From: Trematomus loennbergii
Taxonomy: Eukaryota; Chordata; Actinopteri; Perciformes; Nototheniidae
Assembly (NCBI GenBank): GCA_012861695.1
Contig: JAAOOA010000382.1
Coordinates: 186,001 to 250,000, forward strand
Length of the DNA: 64,000 nt
Direction of reading: 5' to 3'
In this document: positions 24,885-36,945 of the stretch, piece by piece
Position numbering within the stretch: the stretch's first letter is position 1
Layout of the letters: each line of letters starts with the position of its first letter
The notes under the pieces: model-generated
The model's database searches: none
Told to the model about the DNA's origin: nothing
The model's input: the letters and a program-made list of their open reading frames with translations, nothing else
Position numbers and translations under genes: made by a program

Positions 24885-25351
24885 CAGTGGCGAGCCGTCA
24901 GGGCCCTCTAGGCCCTCTGTGAGGGCCTAACATATTCTAAAAAATAATATTTGAAAACATTTAAAAAATATATATATTTTTATATTATTTTTTTTTTTTT
25001 CATTAGTTTTACCAAAAAAAACTTGATTTAATTGTATTTAAAAAAAACATTTCCAAAGAAATAAATCCTTCGAATCTGCCTGTTCAGTTTCTGTTTGAAT
25101 GTGAAGGGTTACATGAAAGAAGCTCGTCGGGCCCTCTCTGCGATTCACAGAGGGCCCGCTATAGTAAAACAACGAGAGAGTAATGTCAAGTGACAGTACA
25201 ATTGACCAATCATATCTTCCCTCTAAATGGGTGGGCTTTATTATCGCAGACTTTATGACAAGTTCCGCCCGCTGCGCTGCCAAGTTTATGCATGTGATAT
25301 AACAACGGTCAAGCTAGGCGGAAGTAGCTAATTAGCATACGTTCATTCACG

Positions 25352-27663
25352 ATGGCTCACGTCAGTGATAGTGATGACATCGTTGCGAAACTACTAACCG
25401 AGTCTTTTTCAAGAATGAGTTACACTGATAAATTGGAGTTAATTACCAAAGGGCGACCAACACCACAGCTTAATTTAGTTCAAAAACCAAACGGTTCGAG
25501 AGGCATTTTAATATCGGCAATTACGCCAGATACAACTGGATGACCGGATCAACCAGGGAACAAAAGCTGCTGGGATTGCTTGCTTTTTGGCGTGGACAGT
25601 GGGTCATGGGCCAAAGATGGATATTCTGATCTAGGAAGTTTATCCAAATCAGCACATCGCCATCAGAATGCTTCAGGTCACCTCAGAGCTACTATTCACC
25701 TTAAAACATTTGGGGACACCAGGATAGAGCTCCAGCTGGATGAGCAACAACGCCGGGGTGTCATCATTCATAATGAAAAGGTGAAGAGGAACCGAGGAAT
25801 TTTGAAACGCCTCATAAATTGTGTGGTGTACTTAGGCAAGCAGGAGTTGCCGTTCCGAGGTCACGATGAGAGTGTAACTTCATCAAACAAGGGGAATTAC
25901 ATAGAGTTGCTGGATTTAGTGGCAGAATATGACAGCGACCTGCACACACACCTCGCCACATCAACAGTCTTTACCGGCACGTCTTCAAGGATTCAGAATG
26001 ACCTGATCAGCGCTGTCGCTAGTGTAATGATGGATAGCATGAAAGAGGAGCTGAGGAAAGCACCTTTTGTCGCCGTCATGTTGGATGAAACAACAGACAT
26101 TAGCAACGTGGCACAGATGTCATATGTACTTCGATATGTCACTGAAGATGGGATAAAAGAGCGTTTCTTCAAATACGAAGATGTGACAGAGGACAAACGA
26201 GCAGAGGCCATAGCTACACGGCTGCTAGAGTTCCTGAGGGAGAGTGGCTGTATTGACAAAGTGGTCGCGCAGTGCTACGATGGAGCAGCTGTTATGGCCT
26301 CTGGATTGAATGGGGTGCAAGCGAAAGTTAAGGAAACAATTCCACAGGCCTTTTCATTCACTGCTATGCTCACATCTTAAATCTCGTCTTGTCAAAGACA
26401 GCTTCCAAGATAAGAGAGTATAAGGTCTTCTTCTCACACCTCTCTGGCTTGGCCACCTTTTTCAGCCGCTCAGCAAAGCGCACCAAGCTACTGGATGATA
26501 TTTGCCAGCATAGGCTTCCACGGGCAGCTCCTACTCGCTGGTGCTTTCATTCTCGCTTGATGTGCACAGTGGCAGAGAAGACCAGGGAATTGAGAGAGGT
26601 AAGATAATAATAATGACCGTAATGAAAACATTAACAATAATAAAGAAATGATATAGTGTTGGAAACTACCCACTCATAAAAACATGAAGGTAAAGAACTA
26701 TGCTAGTATTACATTAAATGAAAAGCTAATCTTAGTGTTTACTGGAGGTCTATAAGTTGTTTTTTCTAAACTAAGCATTACTCTCGTAGGTGTTCGAGCA
26801 CATCGTAGACCATCACACAGAGTTTGATGACGAAACTGTTCATTGCTCTGATGGATACATCACCCTCCTTACCAGCTTCGATTTCAGCTTTTGGTTGAAA
26901 ATCTTCCACGCTATCTTCTCCTACTCGGATGTTGTTTTTCAAATACTTCAGAACAAAGGTTTTGATATGCAGTTCTGCCTGGCCAGAGTGGATCAGCTAC
27001 AGCGACAAATTGAACAGGAGAAGGGGAACTTTGACAGCGTCTACGATGAAACCCAGGCTTTGGTTGGCCCTCCGCGCGGCCGTGGAGCTCAAGGAGACGT
27101 TCGCGCACGGTACAGGGAGCTCCACTGCAGCGTAATTGACAGCCTGCTAACCCAGATTGCCAACCGCTTCAGTGACCACAAAAAGCTGGAATTCCTGGCC
27201 CTTCTGGACCCGCAACAGTTCGGGCATTACTGTAACTATTTCCCAACTGCTGCCTTGAACAGTTTGATGGAGAGCTATGGCGGATATTTCGACCAGCCTC
27301 GACTGCACACGGAACTCGCCGTGATGTACGGCATGTCTGACATTTTGGGGAAAAGCCCAGCCGGCATTCATCAGTTTCTCCTAAAAAAGGACTGAGTGAA
27401 AGCATGAAGCAGGTGTACACCCTCTCATGCATCATCCTGACAATACCTGTGTCCACTGCCTCTGTGGAGAGGTCATTCTCTGCGCTGAAGCGCATAAAAA
27501 GCTACTCGAGGTCCACGACTGGGCAAGTCCGACTGTCAGACTTGGCCTTAATTTCGATCGAGAAGGAATTGCTGATTGCTTTAAAAGCAAAGGATCAGCT
27601 GCATGACCCCGCCATCAAGTTCTTCATACAAAAGGACAGGAGGATGGACTTTGTGTTTCAGTG
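25352..27663 (+). pseudogene. hAT transposase (ZMYM/TTF-domain type), frameshifted, one intron
   Basis: The N-terminal part (25352-25543) starts MAHVSDSDDIVAKLL. After two frame changes near 25540-25580 the TTF-like segment (YNWMTGST, then WDCLLFGVDSGSW) leads into a long frame to 26380. That frame contains LRGHDES-like PFRGHDESV, the first acidic motif MLDETTDIS and the second CYDGAAVM. A further shift joins SKTASKIREYKVFF and TRWCFHSR. A clean GT-AG intron spans 26599-26789, then VFEHIVDHH continues to LLKKD. A one-base loss in an A run (near 27388) moves the frame to the C-terminal dimerisation motif PVSTASVERSFSALKRIKS, ending at 27663. Fold and family follow the Tip100/ZMYM-like hAT proteins common in fish. 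Key acidic residues remain, but the copy cannot make a full protein as read. Confidence 0.92.
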
Positions 27664-27817
27664 ATATGATCATCAAAGGTACAGATGGGGCATCTTATTT
27701 CGGACGCCAGCATACAGCTTCCTGCCTACTACCAGCCAGTTACCTGCCTAAGACCTGCCAAAGACCAGTATCTGGGAATGTTAAGCCCTCCCACTATTTT
27801 CCAATTTCAGGGTTTAA

Positions 27818-27831
27818 CCAGGAGATGGCGC
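27818..27831 (+). promoter_or_regulatory. CTCF-core-like motif in hAT 3' region
   Basis: CCAGGAGATGGCGC fits the vertebrate CTCF core consensus at 13 of 14 positions by eye. It sits just after the transposase stop. A single motif match by eye is weak evidence of binding. Confidence 0.3.
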
Positions 27832-27947
27832 TATATATTAAATAACTATGGCCAAACTAAGACTTAGTTTTTCACAAGAGAAAATGCAGATATTATATAA
27901 AAAACTAAAGTTAAAATCTTGTTTTTAATGCCCCAAGAGCAATAAAT

Positions 27948-28124
27948 CACCGACCCCCCTCTGAGTGAATACCTGTTAACTTAACATCTTGTCACAAGCT
28001 TTTTGGAAGAAAAGACTGACCCAAGAGACCTGTAGTTGACTAATTACAGGCCTCAATAAAGTTCTGCCATTGGTTGTGAAAAATAACGGTGGACATAGTG
28101 GAAAGTGAAATTGACATTGTCGAA
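27948..28124 (+). repeat. 177-bp direct repeat inside the hAT element, copy 1
   Basis: The block from CACCGACCCCCCTCTGAGTG to GAAATTGACATTGTCGAA is repeated almost exactly, 700 bp downstream, at 28648-28824. Differences include AACATC/CACAAC and a few single bases. It is non-coding. Confidence 0.92.
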
Positions 28125-28367
28125 TTTAATAAAAATACAAAATAATGTATCTGTGTACGTGTTTTACTATATGTGATCTGCATGCACTTATCAAACATCT
28201 AATTAAAGAATGGTAGCTGTGATGCAGCGGGAGGAGCAAAAAACACACACTTCAAGTCAGATCATCACCCTTAGCTATTTCAATTACCTCTCAAACAACC
28301 TAAACTAGTTCTAAATGTTTATTTTTATTTTAAATAAAGTCTTTATGACTCAGAATATGAATAACAT

Positions 28368-28724
28368 GGGTCCGTTACAGTTTGTTTTCATCTGATTTCA
28401 AATAAACAAAGTCTTGGCTTTCAGAATATTAAACTTGTTTCAGCAAATTTAGATGATAAATACAACTATGAAGCTTGTAACGCATAATTACTTAAGCGGA
28501 GAACGGAGTAAGTAACGTTACAGCAGGCATAACAACAGCCGGTGTTTATTTTATTATAATATATAGTCGTTATTCATTTGTTTTAAAGCTCAATAAGGAA
28601 GATTTAAACTTTCACACACGTTGACCGGCGAAAAACTCTGCCCGGTTCACCGACCCCCCTCTGAGTGAATACCTGTTAACTTCACAACTTGTCACAAGCT
28701 TTTTGGAAGAAAAGACTGACCCAA
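28368..28724 (+). repeat. Left arm of a large inverted repeat (right arm 30083-30430)
   Basis: From GGGTCCGTTACAGTTTG to AAAAGACTGACCCAAG, about 350 bp is present in reverse complement at 30083-30430, with a spacer of about 1.36 kb. The last part overlaps the start of the second direct-repeat copy. A third partial inverted copy covers about 29455-29680. Confidence 0.9.
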
Positions 28725-28824
28725 GAGACCTGTAGTTGACTAATTACAGGCCTCAATAAAGTTCTGACATTGGTTGTGAAAAACAACGGTGGACATAGTG
28801 GAAAGTGAAATTGACATTGTCGAA
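28648..28824 (+). repeat. 177-bp direct repeat inside the hAT element, copy 2
   Basis: Partner of 27948-28124. It is followed at once by a minus-strand SINE tail fragment (28838-28883). Confidence 0.92.
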
Positions 28825-28837
28825 AAACACTTTCATA

Positions 28838-28883
28838 AATTGCATTTAGCTGACGCTTTTATCCAAAGCAACTTACTATTTAA
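28838..28883 (-). repeat. SINE/LINE tail fragment
   Basis: On the minus strand this reads GTTGCTTTGGATAAAAGCGTC followed by AGCTAAATG, the same tail found at the 3' ends of the tRNA-derived SINEs in this window. The body is missing. Confidence 0.7.
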
Positions 28884-29454
28884 TAAATGATAAATGATTA
28901 TTCATAACAAATATGAGTGATGTGTGATTATTATTCATGCTATATACTGATATAGGGCTAAGTAAGCAATCAATCCTGCAAATGAACCCTTAGTTGTTCA
29001 ATATATTTATTCAGACAATGTGAGTAGAAATACAGAAATTCTGCTCCCACCTAAGGCCAACGTTGCAATATTACAACATTTCCCTAAAAACTTACCAAAA
29101 CGTAAACATTTTTAAAACTCTTTCATTTCTGCTCCAGAGCAGTTAAATTGGGATTTGATATGTGGGGGGGGGGTTCTGTTAGAAGGTGCGACGGGGGAGG
29201 GGGGAGAGAGTTAGACGCTCGTGAATTGTCAACGGGGGGGGCCTCTCTGCACGGAGGAGCCGCGGAGAAGAGACACACGTTCACTAAGCCGAATCACAGT
29301 GATCTGCTATTTTAAAGTAAATTCAACACATATCGACCCTAAATATAGCATATATTAAGAACGAGAAAGTGTTAACATCGTTTTTTGTAAACATATGACA
29401 AATGTGCGAGGGTGATGACATCAGAGCATCGTCCTATGGGCTTAGCCCCGGACA

Positions 29455-29680
29455 GGTACAACAGGTATTCACTCAGAGGGGGGTAGGTACCCATTTACAT
29501 GTCAAAATCAACATACAGTACTTCCTCCACAAAAGCAGCCTTCTGTTTATTCAACGTGGTGGGGGCCGAAGGAACCGGGCAGAGTTTTTCGCCGGTCAAC
29601 GTGTGTGAAAGTTTAAACTTCCTTATTGAGCTTTAAAACAAATGAATAACGACTATATATAATAATAAAATAAACACCGG
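29455..29680 (-). repeat. Third, partial copy of the inverted-repeat unit
   Basis: GTATTCACTCAGAGGGGGGTAGGT and TTTTTCGCCGGTCAACGTGTG...TTATTGAGCTTTAAAACAAATG are shared with the right arm at 30083-30430. A unique insert of about 100 bp (near 29495-29585) replaces the segment between them. Confidence 0.8.
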
Positions 29681-30082
29681 CATTAAAAAAAAGTCATGAA
29701 AGAGATAAGGAGGAGAAAAGGTTTAAGGAAGTAAGCAAGGAATACAGAATGTCGAAATCCTCTGTTTCACGCGATGTCGAACATTGAAAAGTCCTTATAA
29801 AATGATAGAATTTAAAAGAGTCTTGAAAAAGCATGGTGATGGCAATAAATGCATTAATGAATCCCCAAAATCTACAGAATACATTTAATTTAAGGGGAGC
29901 AGTTACTGAGAAGTATATAATGAGAACTGCTACCAATGGTGGCCTATTTAGTTTATTAAGAAATACATATTTTTAGCTATTCATTCGCAGAAGTGATCTA
30001 TCTAAGTTCTATTCATATTCTTGACGGGAAGAGTTAGTATACAATAGGCTTTAAAAGCCTTCTCCAAATCAAACCAAGATAT

Positions 30083-30430
30083 CTTGGGTCAGTCTTTTCT
30101 TCCAAAAAGTTTGTGACAAGATGTGAAGGTATTCACTCAGAGGGGGGTAGGTGAACCGGTTTTTCGCCGGTCAACGTGTGTGAAAGTTTAAATCTTCCTT
30201 ATTGAGCTTTAAAACAAATGAATAACGACTATATATATAATAATAAAATAAACACGGCTGTTGTTATGCCTGCTGTAACGTTAATTACTCCGTTCTCCGC
30301 TTAAGTAATTATGCCGTTACAAGCTTCATAGTTGTATTTATCATCTAAATTTGCCGAAACAAGTTTAATATTCTGAAAGCCAAGACTTTGTTTATTTGAA
30401 ATCAGATGAAAACAAACTGTAACGGACCCT
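30083..30430 (-). repeat. Right arm of the large inverted repeat (left arm 28368-28724)
   Basis: Reverse complement of the left arm, ending AACTGTAACGGACCC. It is followed within about 12 bp by the repeat shared with 6943-7130. Confidence 0.9.
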
Positions 30431-30441
30431 GCCGTGTTATC

Positions 30442-30610
30442 TTGATATTTCCGGCACAGACCCTTTCATACCGGCAATGCGCGATAGAAGAACAGGAACT
30501 GCGACAGCATAAATATGCGAACACAAACCTACAGACTGCTGGAGAAGAGATATCACAGGGGGGGGTTGGGACACACACATTCCGATGGCCAATTAGTTTT
30601 AAACAAAGAG
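30442..30610 (+). repeat. Dispersed repeat shared with 6943-7130
   Basis: Same-orientation copy beginning TTGATATTTCCGGCACAGAC. The short frames across it are not coding. Confidence 0.8.
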
Positions 30611-32100
30611 TAGGCTATATTCAACATAGGTGGGTGGGGCTGGTGAACGGTATGGTCAATGTTTGTAAACACTGTGACATTTTGACTTTATTTGATCATT
30701 TCAGTTAAAAACTAACGTTCATATTTCATATTACTGTTTTGCCTGGCTGGACCTGTAATTTACAGGAAAGGAGTGCACGCTACTAAAGAGACACGCTACC
30801 ATGGAAACCAAACAATGGTGTTGCTGTATTGAAGTCCGAGTGGAAACAGTCATATTTGGAGCGGCCGTTATGTTAGAATGAAACAGTCAGGTCGTGACTC
30901 ACAAAAAAAAAGTGTTACTTCACTAACTGTAAGCTTGTCACTCAGAGTAACCTACACATTAGTACCAGACATACTGTACATTGTGGTGATTGACATTATT
31001 CACCCACGGATCTATGGGTTGGGGTATTGTTCCGCACGGACATTTTAGTGAACCAGACCAGCTGTTTCCGCCGGGTCTTCGCTTCCCGGGCATGATTTGT
31101 TTACATGTGTGTTCAGATGCTAAATAAAAGTACATTGGACGGCGATCCCCCAATCTACACAGCGGGAGAAAGAATATCATAAAGCAGATCGGAGGAGACA
31201 TCACGATCTTCCCACATTAGTGCAATTCACCTATACTTAACCCCAAATAAAAGAACCCAATAAAAACAGTTGTTAAATAATAGTGAAGTCACGTTGTAAT
31301 AATAACATCTCTCGGTTTGAGTGTTCTTTTTCTGCTTTGCCTAAAGCCACTGTGTCAAGTGTCTAGTGACTATTTCTCTTAGCGGATGCATGTCAATTTA
31401 AATCAATACATACAACTATTTTTTAAATCAATAAAAACATTTTCTAAATCCATAAAAGCATTTCAATTAAGATTGGGAGTATGTCGTTACTTTGTTGAAT
31501 GTGGCCATGTAATAAACGGGATAATTTGCAGCGACTTGGTCATTGTGGGGAAAAATAACACCCATCCTGATCGTTTCAATGAAGTTGAATACAGAATATT
31601 CATATTTGTCAGTGATTTCATGTCAATTCGGCGAACATAAACATCAATGATCGTGGTGAAGATGATGATTAAATTAGGATTAAAAATCGGGAGAGCCGGC
31701 TTGTTCGTTTTTTTCGACTAAACAACATTATTTTGTTAAATAACAACATGGTGATGTTTTGTAAATGATTACATGTCTTATTTAGCACAGACTATGATCC
31801 TATCCGTGACATATGGATCTTAACAAAGATCCGCTATACATTAGTACCAGACATACTGTACATCCAGTTTACTGTATCGAAGTTGATTTCACATGAGGTC
31901 CAGTGTGGAACCCCACTGCACCCCCTGGTGGATCAATGATCCATTGCAGCTGGCTTCACAATAATTACATTATTTATCACGGGGGCGGTATCAAGTCAGA
32001 CTGGGGGCCGGCTCTTCATCACGGAACGTGCACGAGCCAATCACGACCCTCGCGTTTAAAACTGTCCAAAATAAGACGCTCCATCTGTAAGCCAAAGTGA
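30611..32100. other. Hitch-hiking non-coding DNA inside the hAT element
   Basis: No gene recognised. ATTAGTACCAGACATACTGTACAT occurs twice (30958-30981 and 31840-31863), bracketing about 860 bp. This could be the target or terminal duplication of another nested unit or a small segmental repeat. Confidence 0.45.
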
Positions 32101-32370
32101 TTTTCAATGTGGGCCGCCGTGCCGACTTAATTCATTTGTAATTGTTAGTTGGCTGTGGGTGCCCTGTCATGATAGGTGTTTATATAAATGGTGTTTTGTG
32201 TGGTAGAGGGTCGCTGTCATTGATGCGTTTTGCACCCCGGGCCGTTGTTTTGATATTCCGCTGAAGTATACGCTGTGACGTAATAACTCTTCTTTTTTTT
32301 CTTTTTTTCGAGGGAAGGGGGGGGTCAGAGGGCCTAGGTAGAAAAGTCACGGCTCGCCACTGACAGGTAT

Positions 32371-34415
32371 TGACTATCCTATTATACACATTTTGACTTT
32401 CACTTTATTGCTAAATTTGTAATAATTTGAAGATTTAATTGTTAAATATGTAAATTTCATGTTATAAAAACTGTGTAAAACCATAGAGTTATTAACATGT
32501 TGGGTGCAAATTCCTAGAGCACAATTCAGATATAAAATGATACTATAACCCACCAGTAACAGCCTGTGGGTTATATAGGAGACATTTGGCTATGCCATGA
32601 TACATCTATAAACTAGCTCATAGCTGTCAGCATTCACTGCAGGCAAACCTAATGTGACCATTCACTTATGATTTCTAAGTAGAAGAAGAAGAAGAAGAAG
32701 ATATAATGTATTCATCACTCAGAGGGAAATGTCTTCCCCACTCTGTTGTGTTTAAACACATTACACACACAGGGAGGATATACTGTACATGCACAAACAC
32801 ACAGAGCATATACATGCACAAACACAACCACATGCGGATAGGAGAGGGGATCGCAGAGAGGCTGCCAGATAGCCGGCGCCAGGGAGCAGTTTTGGTGTTC
32901 GGTGCGTTCACAGCCCAAGTAACATTGACCTGCTGATCTCTTTCAACACAAGAAAAAGCTGTGTACATTTCTGACATCATTTAGCTTTTCAGATCATCAG
33001 AGACGAAGCTACCGCAAAGTGCCTTGTGCAGCTAACACAGAGTGCATTCTCGTAGCGATTGCTACAACTGCACCATGTTTGTTAGGAAAGTAGCTTTTAG
33101 AAATGTATCAATGTTCTAAAATGTGTGACTCAATATTTAAAACACAGAGTGATTGGCGCACAGTATGCAAAAAACATATTGAGTTTCACTCTAAGTGAAA
33201 AATGAAAGGATCTAGAAGTTAAATAACATTAGCATCTTCCCCTAGGCCTTATCACACTAGCATGTACAATTTAGCCCATAACATTGAACATGCACTAACA
33301 GCCAGACTCTGAATATCAAAACCGTGTTAGCAGTTAGTGCTACCACTATGCTAAATTGGTATTAGCATTGCAATTACAGTAAAACGAACAATGTTGTCCT
33401 TTTAGACGTCTAATAATATCCAACTATTCAATGCATCACATTGAAAGAATAGGCCTTCACCAAAGCATGTTGACAAAGCTAGTAGCTACAGCGAAATACA
33501 TTTACAATCCAAGTCAATTAACTTAAATATGTATTGTGATAATGTCCCACACAGCTAGTTGGTTACAACAATCTACAGTGATTTCAGGCAGCAGGTAGTT
33601 GAAGGTTAAGTACATAAATTCACTTGTTAATCCATTTGCTATGGCTACAACTGCCTCGTGGAACAACAAAGATTTATTTTCTGTTTGTTTAATATAGGAA
33701 TGCATCTTTGTCTATCACACTTTGCTTCTGTAGATCTCCCATCTGACTTTATTGTGAGCTTGTGTTTTCAAAAAGTAAATTGAGCATGTTTTATGAGACT
33801 GAACAGTCTCATGGGGTATTGGACTCTCTTAAAACCCAGGTAGGTGCAGAATAGGTTTCTCAAAAATAAAGCAAACAGGAAGGCAGTACTATGCATGACT
33901 AAAAATGATATGTACACGTTGATTAATACCTACTTAACTTGTACTTGGGACAGGACTGCAAAGTACAGATGGGATATTCCTGATCATAATCAAACTTATA
34001 TAAATGTGCACCAACATTAGTTATCAGTGTTCTCTATTCTCAATTTAAAAGAATAAACTGACAATAAAGAAGTCTTATAACATATTTTGCTTGTGTCTTT
34101 GGAAGGCCTTCAGTGTTTGTTTTATTATTTATCAACTAGTTACATTGTCATTTTGTAAATTAAGAAAATAAAATCCAAAGAATTAAACAATTATAATTGC
34201 AATGTAAATAGTTTGCACCCCATTTTTTTACTTTTAAATTAATCTTTATGGTGTGGCGTTACCAATTCTTAAAATAATACAAGGATTGGATGTTCATCAA
34301 AGGATTTTCAGGGCAATCGATTTGCAGCCAATCAGAGACGAGACTTCTGCTGCATGCATGCACCCAGCCACGCAGAGACCACGCAATCAGCACGCAGGAG
34401 CTGAAGAGCACAGCA
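32371..34415. other. Unassigned non-coding stretch
   Basis: AT-rich, with a short (GAA)n run at about 32682-32700 and no recognisable coding region, RNA gene or terminal repeat. It may be ordinary unique sequence. Confidence 0.5.
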
Positions 34416-34423
34416 CGTGGCGC

Positions 34424-35069
34424 CAGTGTTGGCAACTTTCCCGCTAAATTTGGCGACTTTCCAAACCCTCCGGCTACTTATTTTTGTCAAAAGCGGCTAA
34501 CGACTAATCTAGCGACTTGTAATGGTGTTATTAGAGACTTTTCTGGTGTTTGGAGACTCATGTATTGTTCTGCAGTTAACGAGCCACGGGTGCTGCCGTG
34601 AGCCCCTCTGCCCTCCCATAGTACTCACAGGCGCTCAGACTCACAGTTGCCTCCCGCAGCAGCTCAGCTGCAGTCAGAGCAGAGAGGAGACAGCCACACT
34701 CTCCCGCGTCGAGACTGCTAATTAATTGCGCATGCGCCAAGCCGTCCTGGTTTTGAACAGGATTTAAATGTAAAATGTAAATGTTTCTTCACTGTCACAC
34801 TATAATAAATAACTGCTTTGCTTTGATTCACACAGCCTCAGTCACTTAATCACCTCGTCCACTGTGTGTATGCCTCTCTGTGAAAAGCTAAACATCTACG
34901 TAGGTCATCATGTCAGTCTAAACTGTATTTTTTACTCCTCTCTCCCATGCTCTCTCCTACAGCCGCCATTACATGATATGCAAATTAGGCGATGACTTCA
35001 TTTAAGGACTTCTGGTGACTTTTCGGACAGCCAATAGCTACTTTCCTTACTATGGAGTTGGCAACACTG
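34424..35069. mobile_element. hAT-type MITE with decayed 8-bp duplication
   Basis: The ends are CAGTGTTGGCAACTTTCC (34424) and AGTTGGCAACACTG (ending 35069). The flanks are CGTGGCGC (34416-34423) and TATGGCGC (35070-35077), 6 of 8 matching, with both differences being CG to TA transitions. Subterminal GGCGACTTT/TGGTGACTTTT blocks are also inverted. No protein is encoded. Confidence 0.78.
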
Positions 35070-35430
35070 TATGGCGCACCCATTACTATGCAGCTAATTT
35101 CCTGCCATAACTCCACAAACAAACTAAACAGGTTTTACAAAAGCCTTATGATTCACTAACAAACACAATGTGGTTTGCAAATACAAAACACCATCTACAA
35201 ACTAATGCATTTAGTTTTGCAAAGAAAAACGTATCTATCAAACAAACACATAACATTTTTCTAATAATCATGTTTCAGAGACACATTCAGCATAGGTTTT
35301 ACAAGTACACACATTTTTTTACAAGTACAACACTTTTTCTTATCACGGTGGAATATTACTGCCAAAAGTCACGTGACTCACTCCCGTGGCTCTTACACAC
35401 TCACACATGCTCACTCACACATGCTCCACG

Positions 35431-35446
35431 GCAGCAGGGGGCGCTA
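35431..35446 (+). promoter_or_regulatory. CTCF-like motif
   Basis: GCAGCAGGGGGCGCTA is a very close match to the vertebrate CTCF core (the CAGCAGGGGGCGCTA form). It lies about 110 bp upstream of an ATG with a consensus splice donor. Binding cannot be shown from sequence alone. Confidence 0.5.
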
Positions 35447-35557
35447 ATGAGTCCATTTGGACGGCGGGAGGTTGAGCAGAGCATGGAACAGCCCTTGCCA
35501 GTCTGATGACAGGTGTTTCTAGCGATCCAGCGATCTGATACCTGACATCATTTCACA

Positions 35558-35572
35558 ATGAGCGGCCAACAG
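35558..35572 (+). CDS. Possible first coding exon (MSGQQ)
   Basis: ATGAGCGGCCAACAG is followed by a near-perfect donor, gtgagtgtg (from 35573). The upstream region is less repetitive than most of the window and contains the CTCF-like motif. Five codons are too few to name a gene, and no second exon was identified downstream. It could be the start of a host gene whose remaining exons lie far away, or chance. Confidence 0.2.
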
Positions 35573-36863
35573 GTGAGTGTGATATTCATGTGAATGTATT
35601 GTGCTCTCAGTATAACTGCACCCCCTGCTGTTGTTGTAGCAAACACTGTGGATGGTGGCTTAAAGCCCCCCTCCGCTACGCGCCGTTCGTTAGATGAGGC
35701 TGGTTATATTTAATAAAGAAGGAATTCAAAACACCGGAATAAAGGTTATAACAATAATCTGATTTAAGATTAAGAAACAAAACACGTATACAAGTTTACA
35801 GAGTACTCCGGACTTTCAATTTCCACTGCTGTGCGATACAGGTATCGGGACCAGCCAGTCAGAAAACAGGAAGCATTTTACATGCAAAAACAACAGTATT
35901 CATATTCATATTTTGGGGCGGAGATGCGTCGACTCTTCCTTCCCATTTTACTCCGAAGCGAATCAGAGAGTCTGTGGGGAGGAGCTGTGTGAGCTGCTCA
36001 CTCCCCCAGGTGTTTTACTGGTTGGATTCACTTCTGGTCAGGTCCAATACAGCGAATCAGAGTTCGGGAAAAAGTATGTTTTCTTCTGACCACAGCGTGA
36101 GATTCGGAAGTACACAAGGACAGAGTCAATCTTATCTCTGCACCTGTATTCACTCCTTTACTTTCCCAAGGAATATTTCACACAAACTATTCTTTCCCAG
36201 ACAACCAAACATTGTACACAGATATATTGATGCCCAGAAAGGACCTTGAAAAGAATATGTGTGTGTGCTGGTGGGAGGAGGTGTATGTGTGTGTAACAGG
36301 ATCTCTGGGTCAGTGAGTTGTAAGTGAGATGGGATTACTTAAAACAGTTCAAACAATACATGTTCACTAAAATACAATTCAAAATAATACATGTTTACTT
36401 CAATACAGTTTAGAACCATATCTGTTTACTTTACTGTCTACACAGGAGATAGATACACTAGCAGTGATGAAGTGCACAGTAAGCATGTATAACGTGTGTG
36501 AGCCAGCACTGGTTAATAAACCCTGTTAACGTCCAGCAAGTGGAGTCTTTCATGTCCAATCACAACATGGAAACATTACAGTGAGTTTGTTGATTTTTCT
36601 GGTGAAAAAGCCAAAGTTAACTCAACTAAGTTACTGTTTCATGAGTATGAGCAGACTGCAGGAGCTAGTTTACAACAAGCTAGTCTAATTTTCGTTTTGG
36701 TTCTGATTTAGGATGAGGGCTAAGCTACCGCCCCAGTTGAGCATGTCTTGATATCCGTGAGGTCTCCACCAAGACACTCCTATTGTTTATTGTTGTATTG
36801 GAGAGTGCCCGCTTTTTTTTTTTTTTACAAAGATAACTCAATAACTATCACAGCTGTTGGAAC

Positions 36864-36945
36864 TAGGGATGGGCATCGTAAAGCTTTCATTGGTAGGCCT
36901 ACTACTACTCTTACCGATACTGCTTATCGATCCGGTACTTCAACT
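36864..36945 (+). mobile_element. hAT-type terminus (truncated)
   Basis: TAGGGATGGGCATCG begins a segment with the CCGATACTGCTTATCGATCC words typical of a hAT-related fish MITE. The other end was not found. The sequence that follows (36950-37150) looks like a second repeat rich in TACTTTTACTCCACTAC words. Confidence 0.5.

Larger units (their letters stand above)
24885..32362 (+). mobile_element. Large hAT transposon (7.5 kb) with exact 8-bp duplication ACAGGTAT
   Basis: The element starts CAGTGGCGAGCCGTCAGGGC at 24885 and ends CACGGCTCGCCACTG at 32362. It is flanked by ACAGGTAT at 24877-24884 and 32363-32370. It encodes a hAT transposase (25352-27663) and shares both ends with the MITEs at 10230 and 20300: left about 24885-25275 and right about 32191-32362. 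The 3' half (27948-31900) is made of nested repeats, which inflate the length. An intact target duplication across 7.5 kb means that all nested material arrived after, or travelled with, this single insertion. Confidence 0.92.
35078..36863. other. Mostly unassigned; first-exon-like segment and CTCF-like site
   Basis: No complete gene is recognised apart from the two short features listed inside it. A CACAC-rich tract (35392-35425) precedes the CTCF-like motif. The 35650-36600 part shows nothing I can name. Confidence 0.4.

Noticed and set aside
24885..25275. A third MITE copy at 24885
   Set aside because: The left end matches the MITEs, but the right end lies at 32362 with a matching 8-bp duplication, so it is the end of the large element.
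31911..31926. CTCF-like motif on the minus strand (CCACCAGGGGGTGC)
   Set aside because: Weaker match than the site at 35431, inside transposon filler; not listed as a feature.
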